Below are positions 8,969 to 17,710 of a stretch of 64,000 nucleotides of DNA, one piece after another (position 1 is the first letter of the stretch; the number at the start of each line of letters is the position of its first letter). The position numbers and the translations under genes were made by a program. A model generated the notes under the pieces. The model ran no database searches. It was not told the DNA's origin and was given only the letters and a program-made list of their open reading frames with translations. Source of the DNA: Acetobacter garciniae (GTDB taxonomy: Bacteria > Pseudomonadota > Alphaproteobacteria > Acetobacterales > Acetobacteraceae); the NCBI RefSeq assembly GCF_017377735.1, contig NZ_JAFVMH010000001.1, positions 248,001-312,000 on the forward strand, given 5' to 3'.

Positions 8969-11446
8969 ATGCGAGGGCTGATCCCAGCCACCGTAAAGGC
9001 TGCCGCCCGCATGCTGCCGGGTGCCCGAACGCGCACGGCCGGGCGCGCGGGAACGCGGCGGGGGACGCCTGGCGGAATGCTCCGGGCGGGCGGCAGGCCG
9101 GCGCGTATCGTGGCGGGCTGGCTCGTCCTTTTGCCGATCCTGCTGTCCTCCCTTCTGGCTGCCGAGCAGCGCCGCCTTGTACTATGGGTGCCGGTGGGCG
9201 TTGCCGCGGGGGCGTGGGGGTATTTCGCCCTGCCTGTCGAACCCGGGCTGGCGGGTGGGGTGCTGGGGCCGCTGGGCATGTCCTGTGGGGCGGTCATGGC
9301 CGCATTGTGGTTTCGCCATAGGCTGGGCGTGCGCGTTATCGCGGGTGGGTGCGTAAGCCTTGCGGCAGGCTTCCTGCTGGCGGCACAAACCACGCACCGC
9401 CAGCCGCCCATGCCCGAACTGCCCCGCCGGGCGGTGGAGATATCGGGCGTGGCAAGGGCCATTACCCATGCGGCTCCAGTTGTCGCGGGCAGCCCCGATA
9501 TCCGCTGGCTGGAACTGGGTGCGCCGGTTTTTCATACCTACCTGACCGAAGACATGCAGCCTTTGCCCCGTACCCTGCGCCTGAGGCTGCGCGAGGGCGA
9601 TACCACGCCCATCACGCCCGGTGCACGCTTGCGCGTGCGGGCCGTGCTGCGCCCCCCGCCTGACCCCGCCTTGCCCGGCGGGCGCGACCCGCAGTTCGAA
9701 GCCTGGTTTTCCGGCCTGGCGGGCAGTGGCATGCTGCTTGCTCCCGTAAAGATCGAGGCCACCCAGGAAACCGGTTCCGAGGCGGAGGCCGCCGGTGGCA
9801 TCCCGTCGCCCGGGCTCGCCCCCTGGACCTTCGCCGCCCGCTGGAGCACATGGCTGGAAGGGCTGCGTACCCGCATGGATACCCGCATCCGTGCCGTGCT
9901 GCCCGGTGATAGCGGGGCTGTGGCCTCGACCCTTCTGGACGGCAAAAGCGAGAGCATCGCCCCCGCCGTGCGGGAGGATTTTGCGGCCTCGGGGCTTGCC
10001 CATCTGCTGGCGGTGGCGGGGCTGCATCTGGGGCTCGTCATGGCTGTGGTCATGGGGGTGTGCCGTTTTTTGCTGGCGGCGTGGGAATTCGCGGCCCTGC
10101 GCTGGCCCACCAAGGCGCTTTCGGCCCTGGTGGCATGGCTTGCGGGAGGGGTTTACGTGCTGCTGACCGGCGCGCACCTGCCCGCCCAGCGCGGATGGCT
10201 GATGGCGGGCGTGGTGGTGCTGGGCCTGGCCACGCAGCGGCGGCCCGTTTCCATGCGCGGCCTGGCGCTGGCGGGGTTTGCGCTGGAAGCCGTCCAGCCG
10301 CAGGTGGTGACGGGCGTTGTCTTTCAGATGTCCATGGCCGCCGTCATGGCGCTTATCGCGGGGTACGAATCCCTCCAGCCCCGGCTTGCCCCATGGCTGG
10401 GCAGGGTTACGGGTGTGTGGGGCTGGCTGCTCGGCCATGTCAGCGGGTTGGCGTTGGTCAGCCTGCTGGCGGGGTGTGCGACCTTGCCGGTCGTCATGGC
10501 GCATTTCGGGGTGGTTGAGCCGTATTTCGTGCTGGCCAATCTGGTGGCGGTCCCCCTCATGGCGGTGTGGATCATGCCGCTGGGCCTGCTGGCGGTCTGC
10601 TGCATGCCTGTGCATGCCGATGCATGGTGCCTGCGCCTGATGGGGCTTGGCCTACGCTGCGTGTTGTGGATGGCCCATACGGTGGCCCACTGGCCGGGCG
10701 CGAAGCTGGCGGTTCCGCTTATGCCGGGCTGGGGGCTTGCGATCGCATTGCTGGGGTTATGCTGGCTCTGCCTGTGGCGGCGGGGCTGGCGGTGGCTGGG
10801 TTGCGTGGGGCTGGTTCTGGGCATGTTGTCCCCCTGGCTGGCACCCCGCCCGGACCTGCTTGTCAGCCCCGACGGCGACATGCTGGGCATACGCGGGCCG
10901 GATGCCGTTCTTGTCATGGGCCAGTCGCGTGACGGAGGCGCGGTGGAAAAGGCATGGGCCCAGGCCCTCGGCCTGCCCGTCCGCACGGTATCCCCACAGA
11001 CCGCCTTCCAGACCCCCGACGGCGCGCTCACCTGCGGGGAAGACGGGGTGCCCGGTATCTGCCTGCTGATCCGTCATGGGCATGAGATCGTGCTGGTGCT
11101 GCATCCACCCCCGCCCAGCGAAGGGACAGGGGCGCAGGCGGATGAAATGGCACCCGGCAATACCGAGGGCGGAAATGCGGGGAACACAGGCGCGGATGGC
11201 GGCCCGCTGGCCGCTCTCTGCGCGGGGGCGGACGGGGTTGTCAGCACCGCGCGGTTCGGCCTGATCTGCCCCACCGCGCCCCTGCGGCTGGACCGCACGG
11301 CCACATGGTGGCAGGGCGCGCAGGCGGTGTTCCTGTCCGGCCAGGTGCGCGTGCTGGCGGCTCGGCCCTATGGCGCAAGCCGCCCGTGGATGCTTCGGCC
11401 CGGCGGACACGCTACCCCCCTGCTGCCACTCGCCCAGGCGGAATAG
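8969..11446 (+). CDS. comEC: ComEC/Rec2-family DNA uptake channel protein
   Basis: 825-residue polytopic membrane protein. ComEC forms the inner-membrane channel that takes up single-stranded DNA in natural transformation. After a basic leader and two or three membrane segments comes a soluble DUF4131/OB-like region (about residues 130-300). The competence domain follows, with the family hallmark LAHLLAVAGLHLGLVMAV near residue 340 and a long run of hydrophobic helices. The C-terminal ~200 residues are soluble. I do not see an HxHxDH metallo-beta-lactamase motif there, so the nuclease-like domain of some ComEC proteins appears absent or degenerate. The gene starts 38 bp from the divergent gltX start, so the two share a very short promoter region. 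Confidence 0.92.
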   Translation: MRGLIPATVKAAARMLPGARTRTAGRAGTRRGTPGGMLRAGGRPARIVAGWLVLLPILLSSLLAAEQRRLVLWVPVGVAAGAWGYFALPVEPGLAGGVLGPLGMSCGAVMAALWFRHRLGVRVIAGGCVSLAAGFLLAAQTTHRQPPMPELPRRAVEISGVARAITHAAPVVAGSPDIRWLELGAPVFHTYLTEDMQPLPRTLRLRLREGDTTPITPGARLRVRAVLRPPPDPALPGGRDPQFEAWFSGLAGSGMLLAPVKIEATQETGSEAEAAGGIPSPGLAPWTFAARWSTWLEGLRTRMDTRIRAVLPGDSGAVASTLLDGKSESIAPAVREDFAASGLAHLLAVAGLHLGLVMAVVMGVCRFLLAAWEFAALRWPTKALSALVAWLAGGVYVLLTGAHLPAQRGWLMAGVVVLGLATQRRPVSMRGLALAGFALEAVQPQVVTGVVFQMSMAAVMALIAGYESLQPRLAPWLGRVTGVWGWLLGHVSGLALVSLLAGCATLPVVMAHFGVVEPYFVLANLVAVPLMAVWIMPLGLLAVCCMPVHADAWCLRLMGLGLRCVLWMAHTVAHWPGAKLAVPLMPGWGLAIALLGLCWLCLWRRGWRWLGCVGLVLGMLSPWLAPRPDLLVSPDGDMLGIRGPDAVLVMGQSRDGGAVEKAWAQALGLPVRTVSPQTAFQTPDGALTCGEDGVPGICLLIRHGHEIVLVLHPPPPSEGTGAQADEMAPGNTEGGNAGNTGADGGPLAALCAGADGVVSTARFGLICPTAPLRLDRTATWWQGAQAVFLSGQVRVLAARPYGASRPWMLRPGGHATPLLPLAQAE

Positions 11447-11499
11447 CCTCTTCACACCCGGCTTATGTCACGCGCCGGGTAAGCCCGTGGCGGGGGCTT

Positions 11500-11838
11500 T
11501 CAGTCGGCCACGCTTTCGAATGCGGCCATCACCCGGCTGGAATAGACAAGGGCGGCCCCCGCGTTCAGGGCCACGGCAACGCCCAGCGCTTCGGCAATTT
11601 CTTCCTTGCTGGCGCCGACCTTCTTGGCGGCTGCGGAATGCACGGCAATGCAGCCGTCGCAGCGGGTGGTGACGGCAACCGCCAGGGCGATCAGTTCGCG
11701 CGTCTTGGCGTCCAGGTGCTTGGTTTCGGGCAACGGGGTTTCCAGAGTCTGGAGTCCGCTCAGCGTGTTGGGGGTCAGCTTTGCCAGCGTCTTCACGTTC
11801 TTTTGCATATCGGCGCGGTAGGCGTTCCAATCGGTCAT
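11500..11838 (-). CDS. Carboxymuconolactone decarboxylase/AhpD-like protein
   Basis: 112-residue single-domain protein of the CMD/AhpD fold. It has the redox CxxC and following histidine of the AhpD-like branch (VTTRCDGCIAVHSAAAKK), so a peroxidase or disulfide-reductase role is likelier than a ring-cleavage decarboxylase. The start ATG 11838 was preferred over an in-frame TTG 15 bp upstream. It converges with comEC and is divergent from zapE. The natural substrate cannot be told from sequence. Confidence 0.88.
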   Translation of the reverse strand: MTDWNAYRADMQKNVKTLAKLTPNTLSGLQTLETPLPETKHLDAKTRELIALAVAVTTRCDGCIAVHSAAAKKVGASKEEIAEALGVAVALNAGAALVYSSRVMAAFESVAD

Positions 11839-11965
11839 GATCTGAGCTTTCAAAGCGGTTTGCGGGTAGAATAAGTGCAGCAGAGGCGCTTCTTCCTGTC
11901 ACGACACGGTTAGGAGAGGTCAGGACGCTTGCGAAAGGCGCTCTCCTGCCGGTATCGGGCAAGTT

Positions 11966-13186
11966 ATGATACAGACAGACATGAGCGCGCCTGCCGCCAG
12001 CACACGGCAGGGGCCATTGGCGGTTTACCGGCAGCGTGTGGCGGCGGGTGAACTCAATAGCGATCCGGACCAGGCCCGTGTGATCGAACGGCTCGACCAG
12101 TTGTGGCGCGAACTTGCCACCATGCCGGACCAGCCCCCCCCACCCCCGGCGGAAACCGGGGCACGCGGCCTGTTCTCGGGGCTGGTCAACCGGCTGCGCC
12201 CGCAGGCGGCAACGTCCCAGCCCGCCCGCCCACGCGGGCTGTATATCGTCGGCCGGGTGGGGCGCGGCAAGACCATGGTCATGGACCTGTTCTATGCCTG
12301 CGCGCCGGTGCGCCAGAAGGAACGCCTGCATTTCCTGCGCTTCATGCAGGACGTGCACCAGAGGCTGTTCGAACTCAAGCGCGACAACCCCAACATGGCC
12401 GACCCCATCCCGCCGCTGGCCAAAAGCATTGCCTCCCGCGCGCGGCTCCTGTGCTTTGACGAATTCCAGGTGAACGACATTGCCGACGCGATGATCCTGG
12501 GCCGCCTGTTCGAAGCCCTGTTCGCCTGCGGGGTGGTCATTGTCGCCACATCCAACACCGAGCCGTCACAACTGTTCCAGAACCGCCCCGGGGCGGATGC
12601 GTTCAAGCCGTTCATCGCCATCATCCGGCGCGAGCTTGATACGATCGAACTGGATTCGCCGCGCGATTACCGCCGTGGGCGCGAGCAGGACCAGGAAACC
12701 TGGGTGGTCCCGGCGGATTCCCGTGCGCACCAGCAACTCCAGCGCGTGTTCCAGCGTTATGCGGCCGGGCAGAAGATCGCGCCGGTCACGCTGCAATACA
12801 GCGGGCGCAGCTTCGAGATCGAACAGGCGGCGGGGCCCGTGTGCCAGTTCGATTTCAACTCTTTGTGTGGCAAGCCACTTGGACCGAACGATTATCTCGC
12901 CCTCGCCAGGCGCTTTCCGGTTGTCGTGATCGAGAACATTCCCTGCATGGGCCAGGACGATGCCAATCTGGCCCGGCGCTTCATTACCCTGATCGATGCC
13001 TTGTACGACAACGGAAATCTGCTGTTTGCGTCAGCGGAAGCCCCGCCCGACAAGCTGTTTACGCAGGGCGAAGGTTCCGATGCATTCGCCCGTACCGCAT
13101 CACGTCTGGCGGAAATGGGAAGCGAAAGCTGGCTCGAACATGGCGCCCAGGCAGCCCAGGCAGCCCATAGCCTCTCTAGAGCGTGA
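11966..13186 (+). CDS. zapE: Cell division protein ZapE (AFG1-like ATPase)
   Basis: 406-residue P-loop ATPase of the AFG1/ZapE family, which acts at the inner membrane on the Z-ring. Walker A is GRVGRGKTMVMDLF, Walker B is RLLCFDEFQVNDIADAM, and the sensor region reads VVIVATSNTEPSQLFQN. The early PLAVYRQRVAAGELNSDPDQ segment is family-typical. The central DYRRGREQDQETW and late VVVIENIPCMG segments complete the family pattern. An internal ATG at 11981 is an alternative start. The gene lies directly upstream of the sucA leader, an arrangement frequent near the alphaproteobacterial 2-oxoglutarate dehydrogenase genes. Confidence 0.94.
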   Translation: MIQTDMSAPAASTRQGPLAVYRQRVAAGELNSDPDQARVIERLDQLWRELATMPDQPPPPPAETGARGLFSGLVNRLRPQAATSQPARPRGLYIVGRVGRGKTMVMDLFYACAPVRQKERLHFLRFMQDVHQRLFELKRDNPNMADPIPPLAKSIASRARLLCFDEFQVNDIADAMILGRLFEALFACGVVIVATSNTEPSQLFQNRPGADAFKPFIAIIRRELDTIELDSPRDYRRGREQDQETWVVPADSRAHQQLQRVFQRYAAGQKIAPVTLQYSGRSFEIEQAAGPVCQFDFNSLCGKPLGPNDYLALARRFPVVVIENIPCMGQDDANLARRFITLIDALYDNGNLLFASAEAPPDKLFTQGEGSDAFARTASRLAEMGSESWLEHGAQAAQAAHSLSRA

Positions 13187-13310
13187 CAGAAGCCGATCTT
13201 GTTCCCGCGACAGGGCGGGTCTAGCTCTTTGGAACACAGCGGCCGGGCCAGCAGGGTCCGGCGCAGGATTTCAAGGGCGCTCGGGGTTCCGGCCCGGAGC
13301 GGGAGTAAAG

Positions 13311-13388
13311 ATGGTCTGCCTTACCTTGGCGTGTGACAAACTATCTGGTCAGCAGCGCGGACAGGATCCGCAGCAAAGAGGAATGTAA
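13311..13388 (+). CDS. 25-codon leader ORF coupled to sucA
   Basis: A short ORF begins at ATG 13311, five bases after a strong GGGAG ribosome site (13301-13305). It ends at TAA 13386-13388, one base before the sucA ATG at 13390. The peptide begins MVCLTLACDKLSGQQ and ends QQRGM. Its last codons contain the AGAGGA that serves sucA, so ribosomes leaving the leader would land on the sucA start. This geometry suggests translational coupling or a regulatory upstream ORF. No amino-acid run typical of attenuators is present. It could also be a chance ORF; conservation would decide. Confidence 0.45.
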   Translation: MVCLTLACDKLSGQQRGQDPQQRGM

Positions 13389-13389
13389 G

Positions 13390-16257
13390 ATGGCGGTCAC
13401 GGACATGCTGGCAACCGCATTGAACGGTGCCAATATCGCTTACCTTGCGGATCTGTACGCCCAGTGGGTCAAGGACCCCGCCAGCGTTGATCCGTCGTTC
13501 GATATTCTCTTCAGTTCGCTGGGGGATGACGAAGCCGCCGTGCTGCAGGACGCGATCGGTGCATCCTGGGCGCCCCGGGCGTCCATCATCACGGGGGACG
13601 AACCCGCACCCGCACCCAAGGGTGCTGCCGTGGGCGGGCTTTCCGCGCAGGACAGCCTGGCCGTCGCGCGCCTGATCCGCGCCTATCGCGAATACGGCAG
13701 CTTTGAAGCGAGCCTGGACCCGCTGGGCCTGAAAGTTCCCGCCAAGCACGAGGAACTGGACCCCGCCAGCTACGGTTTTGGCGAAAAGGACCTGGACCGC
13801 GAAGTGTTCATGGGCTCGCTGATGGAGCCTTTGCTGTCGGGCAAGACGACGGCGAAGGTCAAGGACATCATCGCGGCGCTGCGCGGCGTGTATTGCGGCA
13901 CGATCGGTGCGGAATACATGCAGGCCCCTACGCATGAACAGCGCGAATGGTTCCGCCAGCGGCTCGAGGGCGATAACTGGCAGGCCAATGTCTCGGTCGC
14001 GGAACGCAAGAGCATTCTCAAGAACCTGACGGAAGCCGAAGGGTTCGAAGCCTTCTGCCAGAAGCGCTATGTGGGCGCGAAGCGCTTTGGTCTTGAAGGC
14101 GGCGAAATTTCCATTCCCTCGCTGCATGCCATCATCGACCAGGCCGCCAGCCAGGGCGTGACCTCGGTTGCCATCGGCATGGCCCATCGCGGCCGCCTGA
14201 ACACGCTCGTCAACGTCGTGCGCAAGCCCTATGTGGCGATTTTCAACGAATTCGCGGGCGGCTCCTTCAAGCCTGACAATGTCGATGGTTCGGGCGACGT
14301 CAAATACCATCTGGGTTCCTCGACCGATGTGGAAGTGGGCGGCAAGCCGGTCCATATCTCGCTCCAGCCCAACCCCTCGCATCTCGAGGCGGTGGATACG
14401 GTCGTGTGCGGCAAGGTGCGCGCCATCCAGGATGATTCGGGCGATACCGAAGGCCGTCACAATTCCATGGCCATCGTCATTCATGGTGACGCCGCCTTCG
14501 CAGGCCAGGGAATCGTGTATGAAACCTTCGCCATGTCGCAACTGCCCGGTTACCGGACGGGTGGCAGCATCCATATCGTGGTGAACAACCAGGTCGGCTT
14601 CACCACCAACCCGGAATGCGGGCATTCGGGCCTGCGTGGCACCGATATTGCCAAGTCCATCAACGCGCCCGTCCTGCACGTGAATGGCGACGACGCCGAA
14701 GCCGTGATCTACGCATCGCGCCTGGTGGCGGATTATCGCCAGAAATTCGCTTCGGACATCGTGCTCGATATCGTCTGCTATCGTCGCCACGGCCATAACG
14801 AGACGGATGAGCCGGTCTTCACCCAGCCGGTGATGTACAAGGCCATTGCCAGCCACGAAACGCCGCATGCCCTGTATGCCAAGCGCATTGTCCAGGTCGG
14901 GGCCGCGACCGAAGCCGAAGTGCAGGCCCAGTGGGATGCGTTCCAGGAAAAGCTGGACGAAGACTACAAGGCCGCCCAGTCCTACAAGGTCAACAAGGCA
15001 GACTGGCTGGAAGGTGGCTGGAAGGGCATGACCGCCCCGGGCCACAAGTCCGAGAAGGCTTTCCCCGAAACCGGCGTGTCCGAGGACGTGCTGCGCAAGA
15101 TCGGTGTCGCCATCACCACGGTTCCGGCGGACTTCAACCTGAACTCCAAGATCGCGCGTCAGCTCAAGGCCAAGGCCGCCATGTTCAGCTCGGGCGAAGG
15201 CTTCGACTGGGCCACGGGCGAGGCACTGGGCTTTGGCTCGCTGCTGGTCGAAGGCCACCGCGTGCGCCTGTCGGGTGAGGACTGCCAGCGCGGCACGTTC
15301 AGCCAGCGTCATGCGACCTGGACCGACCAGGTCAACCAGACGCAGTTCACGCCGCTGAATTCCATCGAAGGCAGCAAGGCGAAGATCGAGATCTGGAACT
15401 CGCTCCTGTCCGAATATGGCGTGCTGGGTTTCGAATACGGCTATTCGCTGCGCAACCCGCAGAACCTCGTCCTGTGGGAAGCCCAGTTCGGTGACTTCGC
15501 GAACTGCGCGCAGGTGATCATCGACCAGTTCGTCGCCTCGGGCGAAACCAAGTGGCTGCGCATGTCCGGCCTGGTCATGCTGCTGCCCCATGGCTACGAA
15601 GGGCAGGGGCCTGAACACTCCTCCGCCCGGCTTGAGCGGTATCTGCAACTCTGTGCTGAAGACAACATGTTTGTCTGCAACATCACCACGCCGGCCAACT
15701 ACTTCCACGCCCTGCGCCGGCAGTTGAAGCTGGATTACCGCAAGCCGCTGATCCTGATGGAGCCGAAATCCCTGCTCCGTCACAAGCTTGCCGTTTCCGC
15801 CCTGGCGGATTTCGGTCCGGGCACGCGCTTTACGCCGGTCCTGCCCGAAATCGACACGCTGGACCCCGATGCCAAGATCCGTCGCGTCGTGCTGTGCTCG
15901 GGCAAGGTCTATTACGACCTACTGGCCGAACGCCGCGAAAAAGGGATCAAGGATGTCGCCATCCTGCGTCTGGAACAACTCTACCCCTTCCCCGAAGAGG
16001 CTCTCGCAGCGGAGCTGAAGCGCTATCCTGAAGCAGATATCATCTGGTGTCAGGAAGAAACGGAGAACGGGGGTGCCTGGTATTTTGTCGATCGGCGGAT
16101 CGAGGGCGCTCTGCTCAAGGCCGGGCACAAGGCGGGGCGGCCCAGCTATATCGGGCGTGCGGCTGCCGCCAGCCCCGCGACCGGCCTTGCCAGCATTCAT
16201 GCGGCCGAGCAGGCCGATCTGGTTGCACGGGCACTCGGGCTGAAAACCACGGCCTGA
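13390..16257 (+). CDS. sucA: 2-oxoglutarate dehydrogenase E1 component
   Basis: 955-residue thiamine-diphosphate enzyme that decarboxylates 2-oxoglutarate and passes the succinyl group to the SucB lipoyl arm. The N-terminal LADLYAQWVKDPASVDPSF segment matches the E2-binding region. The ThDP/Mg pocket shows in GDAAFAGQGIVYE and NNQVGFTTNPE, with active-site stretches such as GMAHRGRLNTLVNV and CYRRHGHNETDEP. The start is ATG 13390, preceded by AGAGGA; an in-frame GTG at 13333 has no ribosome site. About 200 bp separate it from zapE, and that spacer holds the leader ORF. It is first in sucA-sucB-lpd. Confidence 0.97.
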   Translation: MAVTDMLATALNGANIAYLADLYAQWVKDPASVDPSFDILFSSLGDDEAAVLQDAIGASWAPRASIITGDEPAPAPKGAAVGGLSAQDSLAVARLIRAYREYGSFEASLDPLGLKVPAKHEELDPASYGFGEKDLDREVFMGSLMEPLLSGKTTAKVKDIIAALRGVYCGTIGAEYMQAPTHEQREWFRQRLEGDNWQANVSVAERKSILKNLTEAEGFEAFCQKRYVGAKRFGLEGGEISIPSLHAIIDQAASQGVTSVAIGMAHRGRLNTLVNVVRKPYVAIFNEFAGGSFKPDNVDGSGDVKYHLGSSTDVEVGGKPVHISLQPNPSHLEAVDTVVCGKVRAIQDDSGDTEGRHNSMAIVIHGDAAFAGQGIVYETFAMSQLPGYRTGGSIHIVVNNQVGFTTNPECGHSGLRGTDIAKSINAPVLHVNGDDAEAVIYASRLVADYRQKFASDIVLDIVCYRRHGHNETDEPVFTQPVMYKAIASHETPHALYAKRIVQVGAATEAEVQAQWDAFQEKLDEDYKAAQSYKVNKADWLEGGWKGMTAPGHKSEKAFPETGVSEDVLRKIGVAITTVPADFNLNSKIARQLKAKAAMFSSGEGFDWATGEALGFGSLLVEGHRVRLSGEDCQRGTFSQRHATWTDQVNQTQFTPLNSIEGSKAKIEIWNSLLSEYGVLGFEYGYSLRNPQNLVLWEAQFGDFANCAQVIIDQFVASGETKWLRMSGLVMLLPHGYEGQGPEHSSARLERYLQLCAEDNMFVCNITTPANYFHALRRQLKLDYRKPLILMEPKSLLRHKLAVSALADFGPGTRFTPVLPEIDTLDPDAKIRRVVLCSGKVYYDLLAERREKGIKDVAILRLEQLYPFPEEALAAELKRYPEADIIWCQEETENGGAWYFVDRRIEGALLKAGHKAGRPSYIGRAAAASPATGLASIHAAEQADLVARALGLKTTA

Positions 16258-16325
16258 GACCGGGTCTGAAACACCGGCCCGTGCAAGGCTAAAGCGCGGG
16301 TCGGAGAATACGTCAATTCATGGGC

Positions 16326-16380
16326 CACCCGTGCCCAGCACGGGTGACAGGACTGGTGCGGCGCGAAAAAATGGCGCGCC
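16326..16380 (+). promoter_or_regulatory. Two hairpins in the sucA-sucB spacer
   Basis: A perfect 9-bp stem (16326-16334 with 16338-16346, loop CCA) is followed by a 6-bp stem (GGCGCG 16360-16365 with 16375-16380). Neither has a following U-run, so they do not look like intrinsic terminators. They may act as RNase-processing or mRNA-stability elements that set the E1:E2 ratio. The role is inferred. Confidence 0.4.
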
Positions 16381-16415
16381 GTGTCAGGGATTTCTGAAAA
16401 GAAATGGGGAACAGG

Positions 16416-17630
16416 ATGTCAGTCGAGATCAAGGTGCCGACACTGGGTGAGAGCGTGACAACCGCGACAGTCGCCAAATGGCTGAAGCAGCCTGGTGAAG
16501 CGGTGAAGGAAGACGAACCGATTGTCGAACTTGAAACCGATAAGGTCAGTGTGGAAGTGTCCGCGCCGCAGGCCGGAGCACTCGGCCCGCAGGCCGCCAA
16601 GGAAGGTGACGAAGTGGAAGTGGGTGCGCTGCTGACCACGCTCGAACCCGGTGCCGCGGGCACCACAGCCCCCAAGGCTGCTGCTCCCGAGAAAAAGGCG
16701 GCTCCGGCACCCGCGCCAGCCCCCGCCCCCAAGGCGGCCCCCGCGGTCGATGCCGCGGCTGCTTTGCCTGCCGCCCGCAAGCTGATGGCCGAAAACGGCC
16801 TGAATGCCCAGCAGCTTGGCCAGGGCACGGGCCTTGGCGGCCGCGTGACCAAGGGCGACGTGCTGGGCTTTCTGGCGCAGCCGCAGGCCACGGCCCCCGC
16901 AGCAGCACCCAAGCCGCCGCGCAATGACGACCCGCGCGAAGAACGCGTGAAAATGACGCGCCTGCGCCGCACCATCGCCCGCCGCCTGAAGGAAGCGCAG
17001 AACACGGCGGCCATGCTGACGACGTTCAACGAGATCGACATGTCGGGCGCGATGGCGCTGCGTGCCGAATATCAGGAAAGCTTCGTGAAGAAGCATGGCG
17101 TGAAGCTGGGCTTCATGTCCATTTTCTCGCGCGCTGTCATTGCGGCCCTCAAGGAATTCCCCGCCATCAATGCCGAAATCGATGGGGAAGACGTGATCTA
17201 TCGCGACTTCGTCAATCTTGGCATTGCGGTCGGTGGCCCCAACGGGCTGGTTGTTCCCGTCATCCGTGACGCGGACAAGATGGGTTACGCCCAGATCGAG
17301 AAAACCATTGCGGGGTTCGGCAAGGCCGCGCGTGAAGGCACGCTCAAGCTTGATGAACTTTCGGGTGGCACCTTCTCCATCACCAATGGCGGGATCTACG
17401 GCTCCCTGCTGTCCACCCCGATCCTGAATGCGCCGCAGTCCGGTATCCTGGGCATGCACTCCATCCAGGAACGCCCGGTGGCGGTGAACGGGCAGGTTGT
17501 CATCCGCCCGATGATGTATGTGGCCCTTTCCTATGACCATCGTATTGTGGATGGCAAGGAAGCTGTCAGCTTCCTGGTAAGGCTGAAGCAGAATGTGGAA
17601 GACCCGCGCCGCCTGCTGATTGTGGTCTGA
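16416..17630 (+). CDS. sucB: 2-oxoglutarate dehydrogenase E2, dihydrolipoyl succinyltransferase
   Basis: 404-residue core of the 2-oxoglutarate dehydrogenase complex. The lipoyl domain occupies residues 1-80, with the lipoylated Lys in [11 protein letters not shown]. An Ala/Pro hinge leads to the peripheral-subunit-binding domain ([18 protein letters not shown]), a second hinge and the catalytic domain, which ends with the active-site [14 protein letters not shown] chose ATG 16416 with GGGGA seven bases upstream; ATG 16404 is four codons earlier. The spacer to lpd (17631-17710) has a GC-rich inverted repeat. Confidence 0.97.
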   Translation: MSVEIKVPTLGESVTTATVAKWLKQPGEAVKEDEPIVELETDKVSVEVSAPQAGALGPQAAKEGDEVEVGALLTTLEPGAAGTTAPKAAAPEKKAAPAPAPAPAPKAAPAVDAAAALPAARKLMAENGLNAQQLGQGTGLGGRVTKGDVLGFLAQPQATAPAAAPKPPRNDDPREERVKMTRLRRTIARRLKEAQNTAAMLTTFNEIDMSGAMALRAEYQESFVKKHGVKLGFMSIFSRAVIAALKEFPAINAEIDGEDVIYRDFVNLGIAVGGPNGLVVPVIRDADKMGYAQIEKTIAGFGKAAREGTLKLDELSGGTFSITNGGIYGSLLSTPILNAPQSGILGMHSIQERPVAVNGQVVIRPMMYVALSYDHRIVDGKEAVSFLVRLKQNVEDPRRLLIVV

Positions 17631-17710
17631 GGCCGGCCCGGCCGGGTGGCGCACCAGACGCGCGCCCGGCCTGTTCCTTTCTGCCCCCAAACGTGAGCGA
17701 GACAAGATCC

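Noticed and set aside
13321-15783. 820-codon open frame antisense to sucA
   Set aside because: Same shadow effect; sucA is unmistakable on the plus strand.
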